Source: JABMMZ01 sp044377005 (GTDB lineage: Bacteria > Bacteroidota > Bacteroidia > NS11-12g > UBA955). From it: a DNA stretch of 47,650 bases. The translations under genes were made by a program, and so were the position numbers. This document shows positions 15,826 to 24,008 of this stretch, piece by piece. Under the pieces are notes generated by a model. That model saw only the letters and a program-made list of their open reading frames with translations, ran no database searches and was not told the origin of the DNA. The number at the start of each line of letters is the position of its first letter. Position 1 is the stretch's first letter. The DNA lies in NCBI GenBank assembly GCA_044377005.1, contig JBILJV010000011.1, positions 1 to 47,650 on the forward strand, written 5' to 3'.

Positions 15826-17556
15826 TTGCCTAGTAAAACCAATGCTATAAAACATACTATTCGTTCACTTCGTAAACTATTGGACAGTAGAGAACGAAGG
15901 AGGGGAAAGGTTTTGTTAATTATTACTGCTTTAGTTTCACTTGCAGATGTAATTGCTTTAGCAACCGTTGTTCCAGTTTTGATGTTAGCTATTGATGGCA
16001 ATTTTTTAAATAAAAGTAGCAAATTAAGATGGGTTTTTCAAACTTTTAATTTTCAAAATGAAGCTCAGTTTTTAATAACACTTATAGGTTTAATAGTTGG
16101 TTTTTTTGTTTTCAAAAATATTGTTGCTGTTTATGTCCAAAAAAAGTTAAATAATTTAGCAGTTGAGGTTGTTCATCATTTTACCGAAAAATCATTTTAT
16201 AACTTAATCAGTAAGCCTTATGAATCTTTTGTAGGTAAGGGAACTTCGGAATTATTCAACAAAATACATTTTCATTCTTTGTATTTTTCAACTGGTATTT
16301 TATTACCTTTTGCTAGTTTATTTGGAGAATTTATTGTCCTTTTGTTTATAGTTACATTAATATTGGTTTTTAATCCAACCTTATTTTTGGTTATTGTTCT
16401 CATCACTGCACCAGCCTTTTATCTAGTCAACTCATTGACAAAGAAAAAGATTTATCAATTAGGAGAACAGTCCAAACAGTTGAGAGAAGATACTATTGGT
16501 AGTTTAAATTTTGGATTAAATGGTATCGTAGATATTAAGCTCAATCAATCCTCTGTGTTTTTTATCAATGATTTTTTACGCAAACAAAAGCCTTTAGTTA
16601 AGAATGATTTGCGTTCTGTGTTTTATCAAAGTATTCCAGCCCGTGCCAATGAAATTGTAGTATTGGTTGCGGTAATTTGTTTGGTTATTTATGGCTATTT
16701 TTTTTCTGATAATCCTGCTGGACTTAGAACTTTGGCGGCAGTATTTGTGTTATCCGTATTCAGATTAGTGCCTGCATTAAACAGAATGTTGGTTGCTACT
16801 ATGAAGTTAAAAATGTACCAACATATTGTAGATTTTTTTAATTTCGAAACGCATGATCCAGTTTTAGCAAAACAACACCATTTAGATTTTAATAAGGAAT
16901 TAGTGATTAATCAGATTTCTTATCAATATACAGATTCAGAAAAACCTTTATTGAAAGACATTTCCTTTAAAATAAAACCAGGTGAAAAAATAGGAATAAG
17001 AGGGGCAAGTGGAAGTGGTAAAAGCACATTAATGAAAATTATTGCAGGTCTAATAAAAACTCAAGAAGGAAATATAACTGTTGATGGGGTAAAATTGGAC
17101 CAAGACCATATCAATAGTTGGTGGACACAGATAGGGTTTGTTCATCAAAATCCATTTGTATTCAACAAAACTCTGCATGAAAATATTACACTTAGTCGAG
17201 AGTTTGATGTCGAAAAGTTGGAAAAAGTGATACAAGAGTCAGGTTTACAAGAATTTGTAAAGTTGCTACCTAATGGTATTTACTCTGTTATTGGTGAAAA
17301 TGGATCCAAAATTAGTGAAGGTCAAAAACAAAGAATTGCTATAGCAAGAGCATTATATAAAAATGCCAAGTTGTTAATTTTTGATGAGGCTACAAGTGCT
17401 TTGGATGAAGAAACAGAAGCTATTATTCAGGAAAGTATTGAGCAAATCAATCACCACAATGTGGCAATAATTATTGTTGCACATCAAAGTAAAATCATTA
17501 ATATTTGCAACATTAAATACCGGATACAAAATAATCAATTAATTAAAGAAGAATGA
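15826..17556 (+). CDS. ABC exporter/flippase, fused permease and ATPase (PglK/MsbA-like)
   Basis: A 576-aa half-transporter with about six membrane segments in residues 25-330 and a C-terminal nucleotide-binding domain. Walker A GASGSGKST is at about 393-401. The Q-loop region reads VHQNPFVF, the signature is the variant SEGQKQR, Walker B is LLIFDEATSALDE and the H-loop is VAHQ. The length fits PglK-type flippases of polyprenyl-PP-linked oligosaccharides, which suits its sugar-gene neighbours. The start is TTG: a stop lies two codons upstream, and the next Met is inside the membrane domain. The stop overlaps the next gene (ATGA). The substrate is inferred from context only. Confidence 0.85.
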   Translation: MPSKTNAIKHTIRSLRKLLDSRERRRGKVLLIITALVSLADVIALATVVPVLMLAIDGNFLNKSSKLRWVFQTFNFQNEAQFLITLIGLIVGFFVFKNIVAVYVQKKLNNLAVEVVHHFTEKSFYNLISKPYESFVGKGTSELFNKIHFHSLYFSTGILLPFASLFGEFIVLLFIVTLILVFNPTLFLVIVLITAPAFYLVNSLTKKKIYQLGEQSKQLREDTIGSLNFGLNGIVDIKLNQSSVFFINDFLRKQKPLVKNDLRSVFYQSIPARANEIVVLVAVICLVIYGYFFSDNPAGLRTLAAVFVLSVFRLVPALNRMLVATMKLKMYQHIVDFFNFETHDPVLAKQHHLDFNKELVINQISYQYTDSEKPLLKDISFKIKPGEKIGIRGASGSGKSTLMKIIAGLIKTQEGNITVDGVKLDQDHINSWWTQIGFVHQNPFVFNKTLHENITLSREFDVEKLEKVIQESGLQEFVKLLPNGIYSVIGENGSKISEGQKQRIAIARALYKNAKLLIFDEATSALDEETEAIIQESIEQINHHNVAIIIVAHQSKIINICNIKYRIQNNQLIKEE

Positions 17557-18575
17557 AAAATATAAAATTAGCAGTTATAGGTTGTGGTCACATTGGTAAG
17601 AGACATGCAGAAATGGTCAATCGCCATCCAGAAGCAGAACTTGTAGCTTTAGCCGATATAAGAGAAGCAAAAGAATTGGGTATCGAACAATATTCAGTTC
17701 CATTTTTCAATAGTTTAGAGGCACTTTTAACAAGTGGAATTGAGTTTGATGTATTGTGTATAGCGACTCCAAACGGTTTTCATGCTGAGCACGCTTTATT
17801 GGGTTTGGAATACAAAAAACATGTTGTGATAGAAAAACCAATGGCATTAAACAAAGCTGATTGTGAAAAAATTATTTTTAAATCGTTACAAGTTTCTAAG
17901 CAAGTGTTTTGTGTAATGCAGAACAGGTATTCACCACCATCAGAATGGATTAAAAAAGTAATAGATGATAGAATCTTAGGAGATATTTACATGGTTCAGA
18001 TTAACTGCTATTGGAACCGAGATGAGAGATATTATAAGAAAGATGGTTGGAAAGGTCAACTGTCAATAGATGGAGGAACATTGTTTACCCAGTTTTCGCA
18101 TTTTATAGACATTATGTATTGGTTGTTTGGTGATATTAAAGACATACAAGCGAAGTTTGATGATTTTACACACAGTGAACTAACAGATTTCGAAGACAGT
18201 GGTTTTGTTAATTTCAGATTTTTAAATGGAGGAATGGGAAGTTTGAATTATTCTACGGCCGTTTGGAATCAAAATTTAGAAAGCAGTTTAACGGTTGTCG
18301 CTAAAAATGGTAGTATAAAAATTGGTGGACAGTATATGAACGAAGTCGTTTATTGTCATGTCAAAGATTACGAAATGCCAGAATTGCCACCTTCAAATCC
18401 TGCTAATGACTATGGTCCATACAAAGGTTCAGCAGCCAATCACAATTATATTTTTGAGAATGTAGTTGACACATTATTACACAGAAATACCATTACAACT
18501 AATGCATTAGAAGGTTTGAAAGTGGTTGAAATAATAGAACGTATTTACGATTTAAATCCTTATATCAAAAGATAA
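17553..18575 (+). CDS. Gfo/Idh/MocA-family sugar dehydrogenase (WlbA/WbpB-like)
   Basis: A 340-aa NAD-dependent oxidoreductase. The Rossmann motif GCGHIG is at residues 10-15, and the family EKP motif at 94-96 carries the catalytic-site Lys95. QNRYSPP and the DGGTLFTQFSHFIDIMYWL segment resemble WlbA/WbpB, which oxidise C3 of UDP-GlcNAcA on the way to diaminouronic acids. The usual partners (a dedicated aminotransferase and acetyltransferase) are not next to it. The aminotransferases further on fit other pathways better, so the exact substrate is open. It overlaps the ABC transporter gene by 4 bp and is 8 bp from the next glycosyltransferase. Confidence 0.85.
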   Translation: MKNIKLAVIGCGHIGKRHAEMVNRHPEAELVALADIREAKELGIEQYSVPFFNSLEALLTSGIEFDVLCIATPNGFHAEHALLGLEYKKHVVIEKPMALNKADCEKIIFKSLQVSKQVFCVMQNRYSPPSEWIKKVIDDRILGDIYMVQINCYWNRDERYYKKDGWKGQLSIDGGTLFTQFSHFIDIMYWLFGDIKDIQAKFDDFTHSELTDFEDSGFVNFRFLNGGMGSLNYSTAVWNQNLESSLTVVAKNGSIKIGGQYMNEVVYCHVKDYEMPELPPSNPANDYGPYKGSAANHNYIFENVVDTLLHRNTITTNALEGLKVVEIIERIYDLNPYIKR

Positions 18576-18583
18576 TCTTAAAT

Positions 18584-19303
18584 ATGTTAAGAAAATTATC
18601 AATTATCATTCCTGCTTACAATGAAGCAGCTACAATTCATTTAATATTGAATAAAGTTCAGCAGGTTAACTTACTGAATAATATTCAGAAAGAGATAGTG
18701 ATAGTAAACGACTGTTCAACGGACCAAACGCAAGAAACAATAGAAAAATATAAAGCAGAAAATCCACATTTAGATATTCAATTATACCATCAAGCATACA
18801 ATCAGGGAAAAGGTGCTGCAATTCATAAGGGTATAGAAAAAGCAATGGGTGATTATATAATCATACAAGATGCCGATTTGGAATATGATCCAAACGAGTA
18901 TAACATTTTGTTAAAGCCATTAGAAGATGGTGTTGCCGATGTAGTTTATGGTAGTCGTTTTATGGGTGGTAATCCACATCGTATTTTGTTTTTTTGGCAT
19001 TCTATAGGCAACAAAATTTTAACATTCATGTCCAATATGTTTACTAATTTAAACTTAACAGACATGGAAACTTGTTATAAGTTATTTAGGTCAGAAATAA
19101 TAAAATCTATTCAATTTCAAGAAAAGCGATTTGGCTTTGAGCCAGAAGTAACGGCAAAAATAGCACGAATTCCAAGAATTAGAATTTATGAAGTTGGAAT
19201 TTCATATTACGGTAGAACCTATGAAGAAGGTAAAAAAATTGGTTGGAAAGATGGATTCAGGGCCATTTATTGTATATTGAAATACAATTTGTGGAACAAT
19301 TAA
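18584..19303 (+). CDS. Family 2 glycosyltransferase, polyprenyl-phosphate sugar synthase type
   Basis: A 239-aa GT2 enzyme of the DPM1-like class, which moves a sugar from a nucleotide donor to a polyprenyl phosphate. IIIPAYNEAATI opens the GT-A fold and VNDCSTDQT follows. The DADLEYDP motif contains the metal-binding DxD, and GSRFMGGNPHR and NLTDMETCYKLFR are conserved in this group. It has no C-terminal membrane helices. It ends the short unit with the ABC flippase and the WlbA-like dehydrogenase. An untranslated gap of 227 bp follows, with a weak imperfect inverted repeat at 19368-19411. Confidence 0.88.
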   Translation: MLRKLSIIIPAYNEAATIHLILNKVQQVNLLNNIQKEIVIVNDCSTDQTQETIEKYKAENPHLDIQLYHQAYNQGKGAAIHKGIEKAMGDYIIIQDADLEYDPNEYNILLKPLEDGVADVVYGSRFMGGNPHRILFFWHSIGNKILTFMSNMFTNLNLTDMETCYKLFRSEIIKSIQFQEKRFGFEPEVTAKIARIPRIRIYEVGISYYGRTYEEGKKIGWKDGFRAIYCILKYNLWNN

Positions 19304-19485
19304 ATTATATCATTTTTCCTTGTTATAGATTTAAAAAAGACCCTTACTTCTTTATCTAAATTAAGTTGGTAAAACTCAGTTCATAATATTGAGATAAATC
19401 AGTTTTTGACCGATAATCTTTTTCACTGACTTGAGTTGAAATGGTCGTTATTAACTTAAAAATAACACATTATAATAAAATAGTA

Positions 19486-19517
19486 TTTGCATTGCAATAA
19501 ACAATTGAGTAGTTTTG
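19486..19517 (+). promoter_or_regulatory. Promoter of the polysaccharide-locus regulator gene
   Basis: TTTG at 19486-19489, a 20-bp spacer and TAGTTTTG at 19510-19517 fit the Bacteroidota -33/-7 consensus with no mismatch. The ATG at 19531 gives a leader of only about 8 nt. Confidence 0.7.
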
Positions 19518-19526
19518 CTACTCAAT
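19504..19526. promoter_or_regulatory. Operator-like palindrome over the -7 element
   Basis: Two exact 9-bp arms, ATTGAGTAG and CTACTCAAT, are separated by TTTTG. The left arm and the centre contain the -7 element, and the right arm ends four bases before the start codon. A dimeric repressor bound here would block initiation. The encoded winged-helix protein is the obvious candidate (autoregulation), which is inference. Confidence 0.65.
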
Positions 19527-19530
19527 TCAG

Positions 19531-20061
19531 ATGATTGAAACTTTAATTTCTTCCAAAACACGTATCAAACTGCTTTTAAAATTCTTTTTAAACAGTGAGA
19601 CAAAGTCTTATTTGAGGCATTTGGAGTCGGAGTTTGGAGAAAGTACCAATGCTATAAGGTTAGAGTTGAATAAATTAGAGGAAGCAGGTATGCTTAATTC
19701 ACAATTTGACGGAAACAAAAAAATCTATCAAGCAAACAAGCAACACCCTTTATTTAACGATATAAACAGCATTATTTTAAAGTATACAGGCATTGATTGG
19801 ATAGTAGAATATCTAGTTAAACGCTTAGGAGATGTTAAAAAAGTGTATTTAAGTGGCTCATTTGCAAGAGGATTAAACAGCGAAACCATTGATTTACTTA
19901 TTGTTGGAAAAATTGATATTGAATTTATGGATGAATTGTGCTTGAAAATTAAGAAAAAAATTGAGAAAACCATCAAGTATCAAGTGTACAGCGATGCAAA
20001 ACAAGTTGATAAGTTAATAAATAATGAGAATAATTCTTATTTATTATTGTGGGAGAAATAG
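19531..20061 (+). CDS. Winged-helix DNA-binding protein with nucleotidyltransferase-fold domain
   Basis: A 176-aa two-domain protein. Residues 1-70 look like a winged helix-turn-helix (LRHLESEFGESTNAIRLELNKLEEAGML, then a wing near QFDGNKKIYQ). Residues about 95-170 have the MNT-type nucleotidyltransferase core GSFARGLNSETIDLLIVG. In active enzymes the end of that motif is DxD; here it is T119-I-D121, so the first metal-binding Asp is missing and the domain may be a sensor rather than an enzyme. Similar genes often head polysaccharide loci in Bacteroidota. A palindrome covers its promoter, suggesting autoregulation. Activity and ligand are unknown. Confidence 0.75.
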   Translation: MIETLISSKTRIKLLLKFFLNSETKSYLRHLESEFGESTNAIRLELNKLEEAGMLNSQFDGNKKIYQANKQHPLFNDINSIILKYTGIDWIVEYLVKRLGDVKKVYLSGSFARGLNSETIDLLIVGKIDIEFMDELCLKIKKKIEKTIKYQVYSDAKQVDKLINNENNSYLLLWEK

Positions 20062-20137
20062 AAAAAAACCATCAATAATAGTATTATTTAACTATTTTTG
20101 ATAAAAACTAAAATAATTGCTGAAACCTTTGGTATCA

Positions 20138-20190
20138 GTAGCTTTAAATAGACCCTACTCAGACAGATAATGTAACTGAGGGGGCGGTGC
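20138..20190 (+). promoter_or_regulatory. Leader with JUMPStart/ops-like elements and a hairpin
   Basis: Within the 136-bp leader of the NusG paralogue, GTAGCTTTAA (20138-20147) resembles the 5' half of the enterobacterial JUMPStart sequence (GTAGCTGTTAA). GGGGGCGGTGC (20180-20190) resembles its ops half (AGGGGCGGTAGC). Between them CTCAG (20158-20162) and CTGAG (20176-20180) form a 5-bp stem, extendable by CCC/GGG across a bulge. In RfaH-controlled operons the ops element pauses polymerase and recruits the antiterminator. The same role here is inference. The G-rich part could alternatively serve as a distant ribosome-binding sequence. Confidence 0.5.
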
Positions 20191-20197
20191 TTTGAAT

Positions 20198-20707
20198 ATG
20201 CAAAACAAAGAAAAATGGTATGTAATATACACTAAATCAAGACATGAAAAAAGGTTAGCAGATAAACTAACTATTATGGGTAGTGAAGTTTATTTACCAT
20301 TAGTAAAATCTGTATCACTAAGAAAAGATCGGAAACAGATTATAGAAAAACCTTTATTTAATTCTTATGTGTTTGTAAAGGAATCAACAATAAACCTAGA
20401 TACATTAAAAAGTTATGACAGTTTTGTATCCTATTTATTATTCAATGGAAGGCCTGCCATAGTTTACCAGTACGAAATTGATATTATTAAATCCTTAATT
20501 CAACATGGATATAATGTAGAATTAACGGAAGTAGATGTTAAGCAATTAACAGAAGGTAATAAAGTAAGAGTAATAAGTGGTCCTTTAAAAGGGATGGAAG
20601 GCCAAGTTTATCAGTTAATAAATCCTGAATTTGTATATGTCCATTTTGAAAATCTTCAAGGTAGCATGAAAATTAACATTTCCTACAAGCAATTGAAATT
20701 GATTTAA
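20198..20707 (+). CDS. NusG-family transcription antiterminator (UpxY/RfaH-like)
   Basis: A 169-aa specialised NusG paralogue. The NGN domain begins EKWYVIYTKSRHEKRLADKL, as in UpxY proteins of Bacteroides capsule loci, and the C-terminal KOW motif reads GNKVRVISGPLKGMEGQV. Such proteins bind elongating RNA polymerase and let it read through long polysaccharide operons. I chose ATG 20198; the frame also opens at TTG 20192, but that lies next to the ops-like leader. It precedes the Wzm/Wzt and legionaminate genes, so it probably promotes transcription of the whole downstream locus. Confidence 0.9.
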   Translation: MQNKEKWYVIYTKSRHEKRLADKLTIMGSEVYLPLVKSVSLRKDRKQIIEKPLFNSYVFVKESTINLDTLKSYDSFVSYLLFNGRPAIVYQYEIDIIKSLIQHGYNVELTEVDVKQLTEGNKVRVISGPLKGMEGQVYQLINPEFVYVHFENLQGSMKINISYKQLKLI

Positions 20708-20852
20708 GAATGTTTATTTGTTTAAAAGGTTGAGAAGTTTTAAAGGGTTTATTTAATTATCCCTATACACTAAACAACTCAAACGAGTAAATGCTTAAAC
20801 AAACTAAACACATAACACTAAAAAAATATCAAACCCCTAAACATTAACCCCA

Positions 20853-21686
20853 ATGTACACCACCGAAATAAAACCCCAAAACAAATGGTATGATATAGAC
20901 TTCAAAGCTATTTGGCAATACAGAGATTTGTTGGTCTTATTTGTAAGAAGAGATTTTGTTGCCGTTTATAAACAAACTGTTTTGGGTCCTTTTTGGTTTT
21001 TTATTCAGCCAATATTAACCACTATAACTTTCACATTTATATTCGGAAATTTTGCAAAAATTTCCACTGATGGAGTGCCCCCATTAATTTTTTATTTAAG
21101 TGGTTTAACTTTTTGGAATTATTTTTCTTCGTGTTTATTGTCTACAAGCAATACTTTTGTAGCTAATGCAGGCATTTTTGGAAAAGTATATTTTCCTAGA
21201 TTAATTACACCTTTATCGGTTGTAATCTCCAATTTAATTAAATTTGGAATTCAATTATTTCTTTTATTGATAGTGTTTGCGTACTATTGGTGGGTAGGAA
21301 AAATTCAGCCCAATTGGACAGTATTTCTTATGCCAATCTATATTTTTATGATGGCTGGTTTAGGTTTGGGTTATGGTATTTTAATTTCTTCCTTAACAAC
21401 TAAATATCGCGATTTTACATTTTTAGTTGGATTTGGCGTTCAGCTTTTGATGTATGCTTCACCAATTATTTATCCTTTTAGCATTTTAAGTGATAAAATG
21501 AGATTGATTTTGAACATACTCAATCCAATGAGTTCTATAATTGAAGCAGTAAAATATGGCTTCTTAGGACAAGGTGTTTTTAGTATTTTTAATTTAGTAA
21601 TTAGTTTTATTTACATGATTTTGTTGTTGTTTATAGGTATTGTAATGTTTCACAGAGTTGAAAAAAGTTTTATGGATACCGTTTAA
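20853..21686 (+). CDS. wzm: ABC-2 type polysaccharide exporter permease (Wzm-like)
   Basis: A 277-aa integral membrane protein with about six hydrophobic segments, starting with LVLFVRRDFVAVYKQTVLGPFWFFIQP. This is the cytoplasmic amphipathic start typical of Wzm/KpsM/TagG permeases; the end (MFHRVEKSFMDTV) is also typical. Together with the downstream ATPase it should carry lipid-linked O-antigen or capsule glycans across the inner membrane. The 145-bp gap before it holds only A-rich sequence with no clear promoter. The ATPase gene follows after 12 bp. Confidence 0.93.
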   Translation: MYTTEIKPQNKWYDIDFKAIWQYRDLLVLFVRRDFVAVYKQTVLGPFWFFIQPILTTITFTFIFGNFAKISTDGVPPLIFYLSGLTFWNYFSSCLLSTSNTFVANAGIFGKVYFPRLITPLSVVISNLIKFGIQLFLLLIVFAYYWWVGKIQPNWTVFLMPIYIFMMAGLGLGYGILISSLTTKYRDFTFLVGFGVQLLMYASPIIYPFSILSDKMRLILNILNPMSSIIEAVKYGFLGQGVFSIFNLVISFIYMILLLFIGIVMFHRVEKSFMDTV

Positions 21687-21698
21687 AATTTAAAAAAT

Positions 21699-22994
21699 AT
21701 GTCTACAGCTATTAAAATAGAAAATATCAGTAAGGTTTACAGATTGGGAATGGTAAGTAGAACCACTATGAAAGAAGACCTTAAAAGATTTTATAAAAAA
21801 TTAACCAAAGGTGTTGAACCGCTTTATGAAGGAGCCATTGCAAACAATAGAAATGCTAAAGAAAAAAGTGATTATGTATGGTCTTTGAAAGACATAAACC
21901 TTGAGATTAAACAAGGTGAAGTTATAGGAATAATTGGAAAAAATGGTGCTGGAAAAAGTACCTTATTGAAAATTTTATCAAGGGTAACACAACCTACAAC
22001 AGGTAGTATCAAATATAATGGAAGAATAGCTTCATTATTAGAAGTTGGAACTGGTTTTCACCCAGAGTTAACTGGTAGAGAAAATATTTTTTTAAATGGT
22101 GCTATACTAGGAATGACCAAATCTGAAATTAAAAGAAAATTTGATGAAATTGTTGAATTTTCAGGTGTAGGCAATTATTTAGATACCCCTGTAAAAAGGT
22201 ATTCTTCCGGCATGTATGTTCGTTTGGCTTTTGCTGTAGCAGCGCATTTAGAACCAGAAATACTAATTATAGATGAAGTATTAGCTGTTGGTGATGCAGA
22301 ATTTCAAAAAAAGTGTTTGGGTAAAATGAAATCTGTGAGTGGTGAGGGAAGAACAGTTTTATTTGTAAGTCACAATATGGATGCAGTAAATACATTGTGC
22401 AGTAGAGTTGTTATGTTAGAACATGGACAAAAAGTTTTTGATGGAGAAACTAAAGAAGGTGTAAATTTCTATTTACGTTCCGGAGTAGAGGAAAATTTTG
22501 GTCATATTTCATACACAGATTTCCAAAATTCAGCGTTAAGGTCAGGTAAAAAAGATTTATTAAAAATTCATGCCATCAAAATGTTTAATAAATCAGGAGA
22601 AATAAGCGGACAAGTATATCAAAATGAAGACATGGCATTGCAAATTGATTTTGAGTGTACTGATTATACAGTAGCTCCTGAAGTAGGTTTTGCTATAAAA
22701 AATCCAAGTGGTGCACAATTATCTTACATTGTTTCTGATTGGTACAACCCAATTAGAAATTTAAAAAAAGGTATGTATTCCTATAGATTTGATTTAAAAA
22801 AACTAAGTATTTTGCCTGGTGAATATCTTCTTGATGTTTGGGCTCGTCCACAAATGAATATGCCATCTGACGATTATATAGAATCTGTTTTAACATTAAG
22901 AGTTATACAATCAGAATCTAATCAAAATACAAATTATAGTTTTTATGCTAAAAATGGAGCTATTATTTTAGAAGTTGACGGAAAATTATTATGA
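21699..22994 (+). CDS. wzt: Polysaccharide ABC exporter ATPase with C-terminal Wzt-type domain
   Basis: A 431-aa protein. The nucleotide-binding domain has Walker A GKNGAGKST at residues 80-88, the signature YSSGMYVRLAFAVA and Walker B EILIIDEVLAVGD. A C-terminal extension (about 255-431) is rich in beta strands and ends with FYAKNGAIILEVDGKLL. It matches the Wzt-type carbohydrate-binding beta-sandwich, which in characterised systems recognises the terminal residue of the exported glycan. That implies a capped polymer. The stop overlaps legB by four bases, directly linking export to nonulosonate synthesis. Confidence 0.93.
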   Translation: MSTAIKIENISKVYRLGMVSRTTMKEDLKRFYKKLTKGVEPLYEGAIANNRNAKEKSDYVWSLKDINLEIKQGEVIGIIGKNGAGKSTLLKILSRVTQPTTGSIKYNGRIASLLEVGTGFHPELTGRENIFLNGAILGMTKSEIKRKFDEIVEFSGVGNYLDTPVKRYSSGMYVRLAFAVAAHLEPEILIIDEVLAVGDAEFQKKCLGKMKSVSGEGRTVLFVSHNMDAVNTLCSRVVMLEHGQKVFDGETKEGVNFYLRSGVEENFGHISYTDFQNSALRSGKKDLLKIHAIKMFNKSGEISGQVYQNEDMALQIDFECTDYTVAPEVGFAIKNPSGAQLSYIVSDWYNPIRNLKKGMYSYRFDLKKLSILPGEYLLDVWARPQMNMPSDDYIESVLTLRVIQSESNQNTNYSFYAKNGAIILEVDGKLL

Positions 22995-23992
22995 TAAATT
23001 TAAAAAATAAAAAAGTTTTAGTTACGGGTGCTGACGGTTTTATTGGCAGTCATCTGGTTGAAAGATTAATAGAAGAAGGATGTCAAGTCAGAGCATTTGT
23101 TTATTATAATTCTTTTAATTCTTGGGGTTGGTTAGATACATTTTCAAAAGAACAATTGTCTAAAATAGAAATATTTGCTGGAGATATCAGAGACCCAAAT
23201 GGCGTACGAACAGCAATGAAAGATATTGAAATTGTATTTCATCTAGCAGCTTTGATCGCTATTCCATTTAGTTATCATTCACCAGATGCATATATTGACA
23301 CAAACATAAAAGGTACTTTAAATATCATTCAAGCAGCCCGAGATTTAGGAACAAAAAGGGTTTTGGTAACTTCAACATCTGAAGTGTATGGTACAGCACA
23401 ATTTGTTCCTATAACAGAATTTCATCCAAAACAACCACAGTCGCCCTATTCTGCTTCAAAAATTGGTGCTGATTGTATAGCGGATTCATTTTATAGAAGC
23501 TTTAATTTACCTCTTACAATTGTTAGGCCTTTCAATACTTTTGGACCTAGACAATCAGCAAGAGCCGTTATACCAACCATTATTACACAATTATTAAATG
23601 GGAAAGAAGAAATTAAATTAGGTGATATTACCCCTACAAGAGATTTGGTTTTCGTTAAAGATACAGTAGAAGGGTTTTTAGAAATAGCAAAATCAGATGA
23701 ATTGATAGGTCACGAAATTAATATTGCAACTCAATCTGAAATAAGTGTAGGAGATTTAGCTCAAGAATTAATCAATCAAATCAATCCTAAAGCGATAATT
23801 ATTTCGGATGAAATTAGACTTAGACCTGAAAAAAGCGAGGTATTTAGATTGTTTGGTTCAAACGAAAAAATTCAAAAAATGACTAATTGGAAACAGCAAT
23901 TTACGCTTCAAGAAGGTTTAAAAACAACCATTGAATGGTTTAAAATAAAAGAAAATTTAAACCAATATAAAGCGGATATCTATAATTTATAA
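22991..23992 (+). CDS. legB: NDP-GlcNAc 4,6-dehydratase, legionaminate pathway (LegB)
   Basis: A 333-aa extended SDR enzyme. GADGFIGSHL (residues about 14-23) is the NAD-binding motif; TSTSEVYG and YSASK hold the catalytic Thr/Ser, Tyr and Lys. In Campylobacter LegB makes the GDP-linked 4-keto-6-deoxy sugar that starts legionaminic acid synthesis. The assignment rests on family similarity plus the complete set of downstream leg genes. It begins within the wzt stop codon (ATGA) and is followed after 16 bp by the aminotransferase. Confidence 0.88.
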   Translation: MINLKNKKVLVTGADGFIGSHLVERLIEEGCQVRAFVYYNSFNSWGWLDTFSKEQLSKIEIFAGDIRDPNGVRTAMKDIEIVFHLAALIAIPFSYHSPDAYIDTNIKGTLNIIQAARDLGTKRVLVTSTSEVYGTAQFVPITEFHPKQPQSPYSASKIGADCIADSFYRSFNLPLTIVRPFNTFGPRQSARAVIPTIITQLLNGKEEIKLGDITPTRDLVFVKDTVEGFLEIAKSDELIGHEINIATQSEISVGDLAQELINQINPKAIIISDEIRLRPEKSEVFRLFGSNEKIQKMTNWKQQFTLQEGLKTTIEWFKIKENLNQYKADIYNL

Positions 23993-24008
23993 TTAATATA
24001 AAACATCA

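Noticed and set aside
20708..20852. AAACTAAAC-like words in the gap before wzm, considered as iterons or a tandem repeat
   Set aside because: The words are irregular in length and spacing and reflect A/C-rich composition; no stable period.
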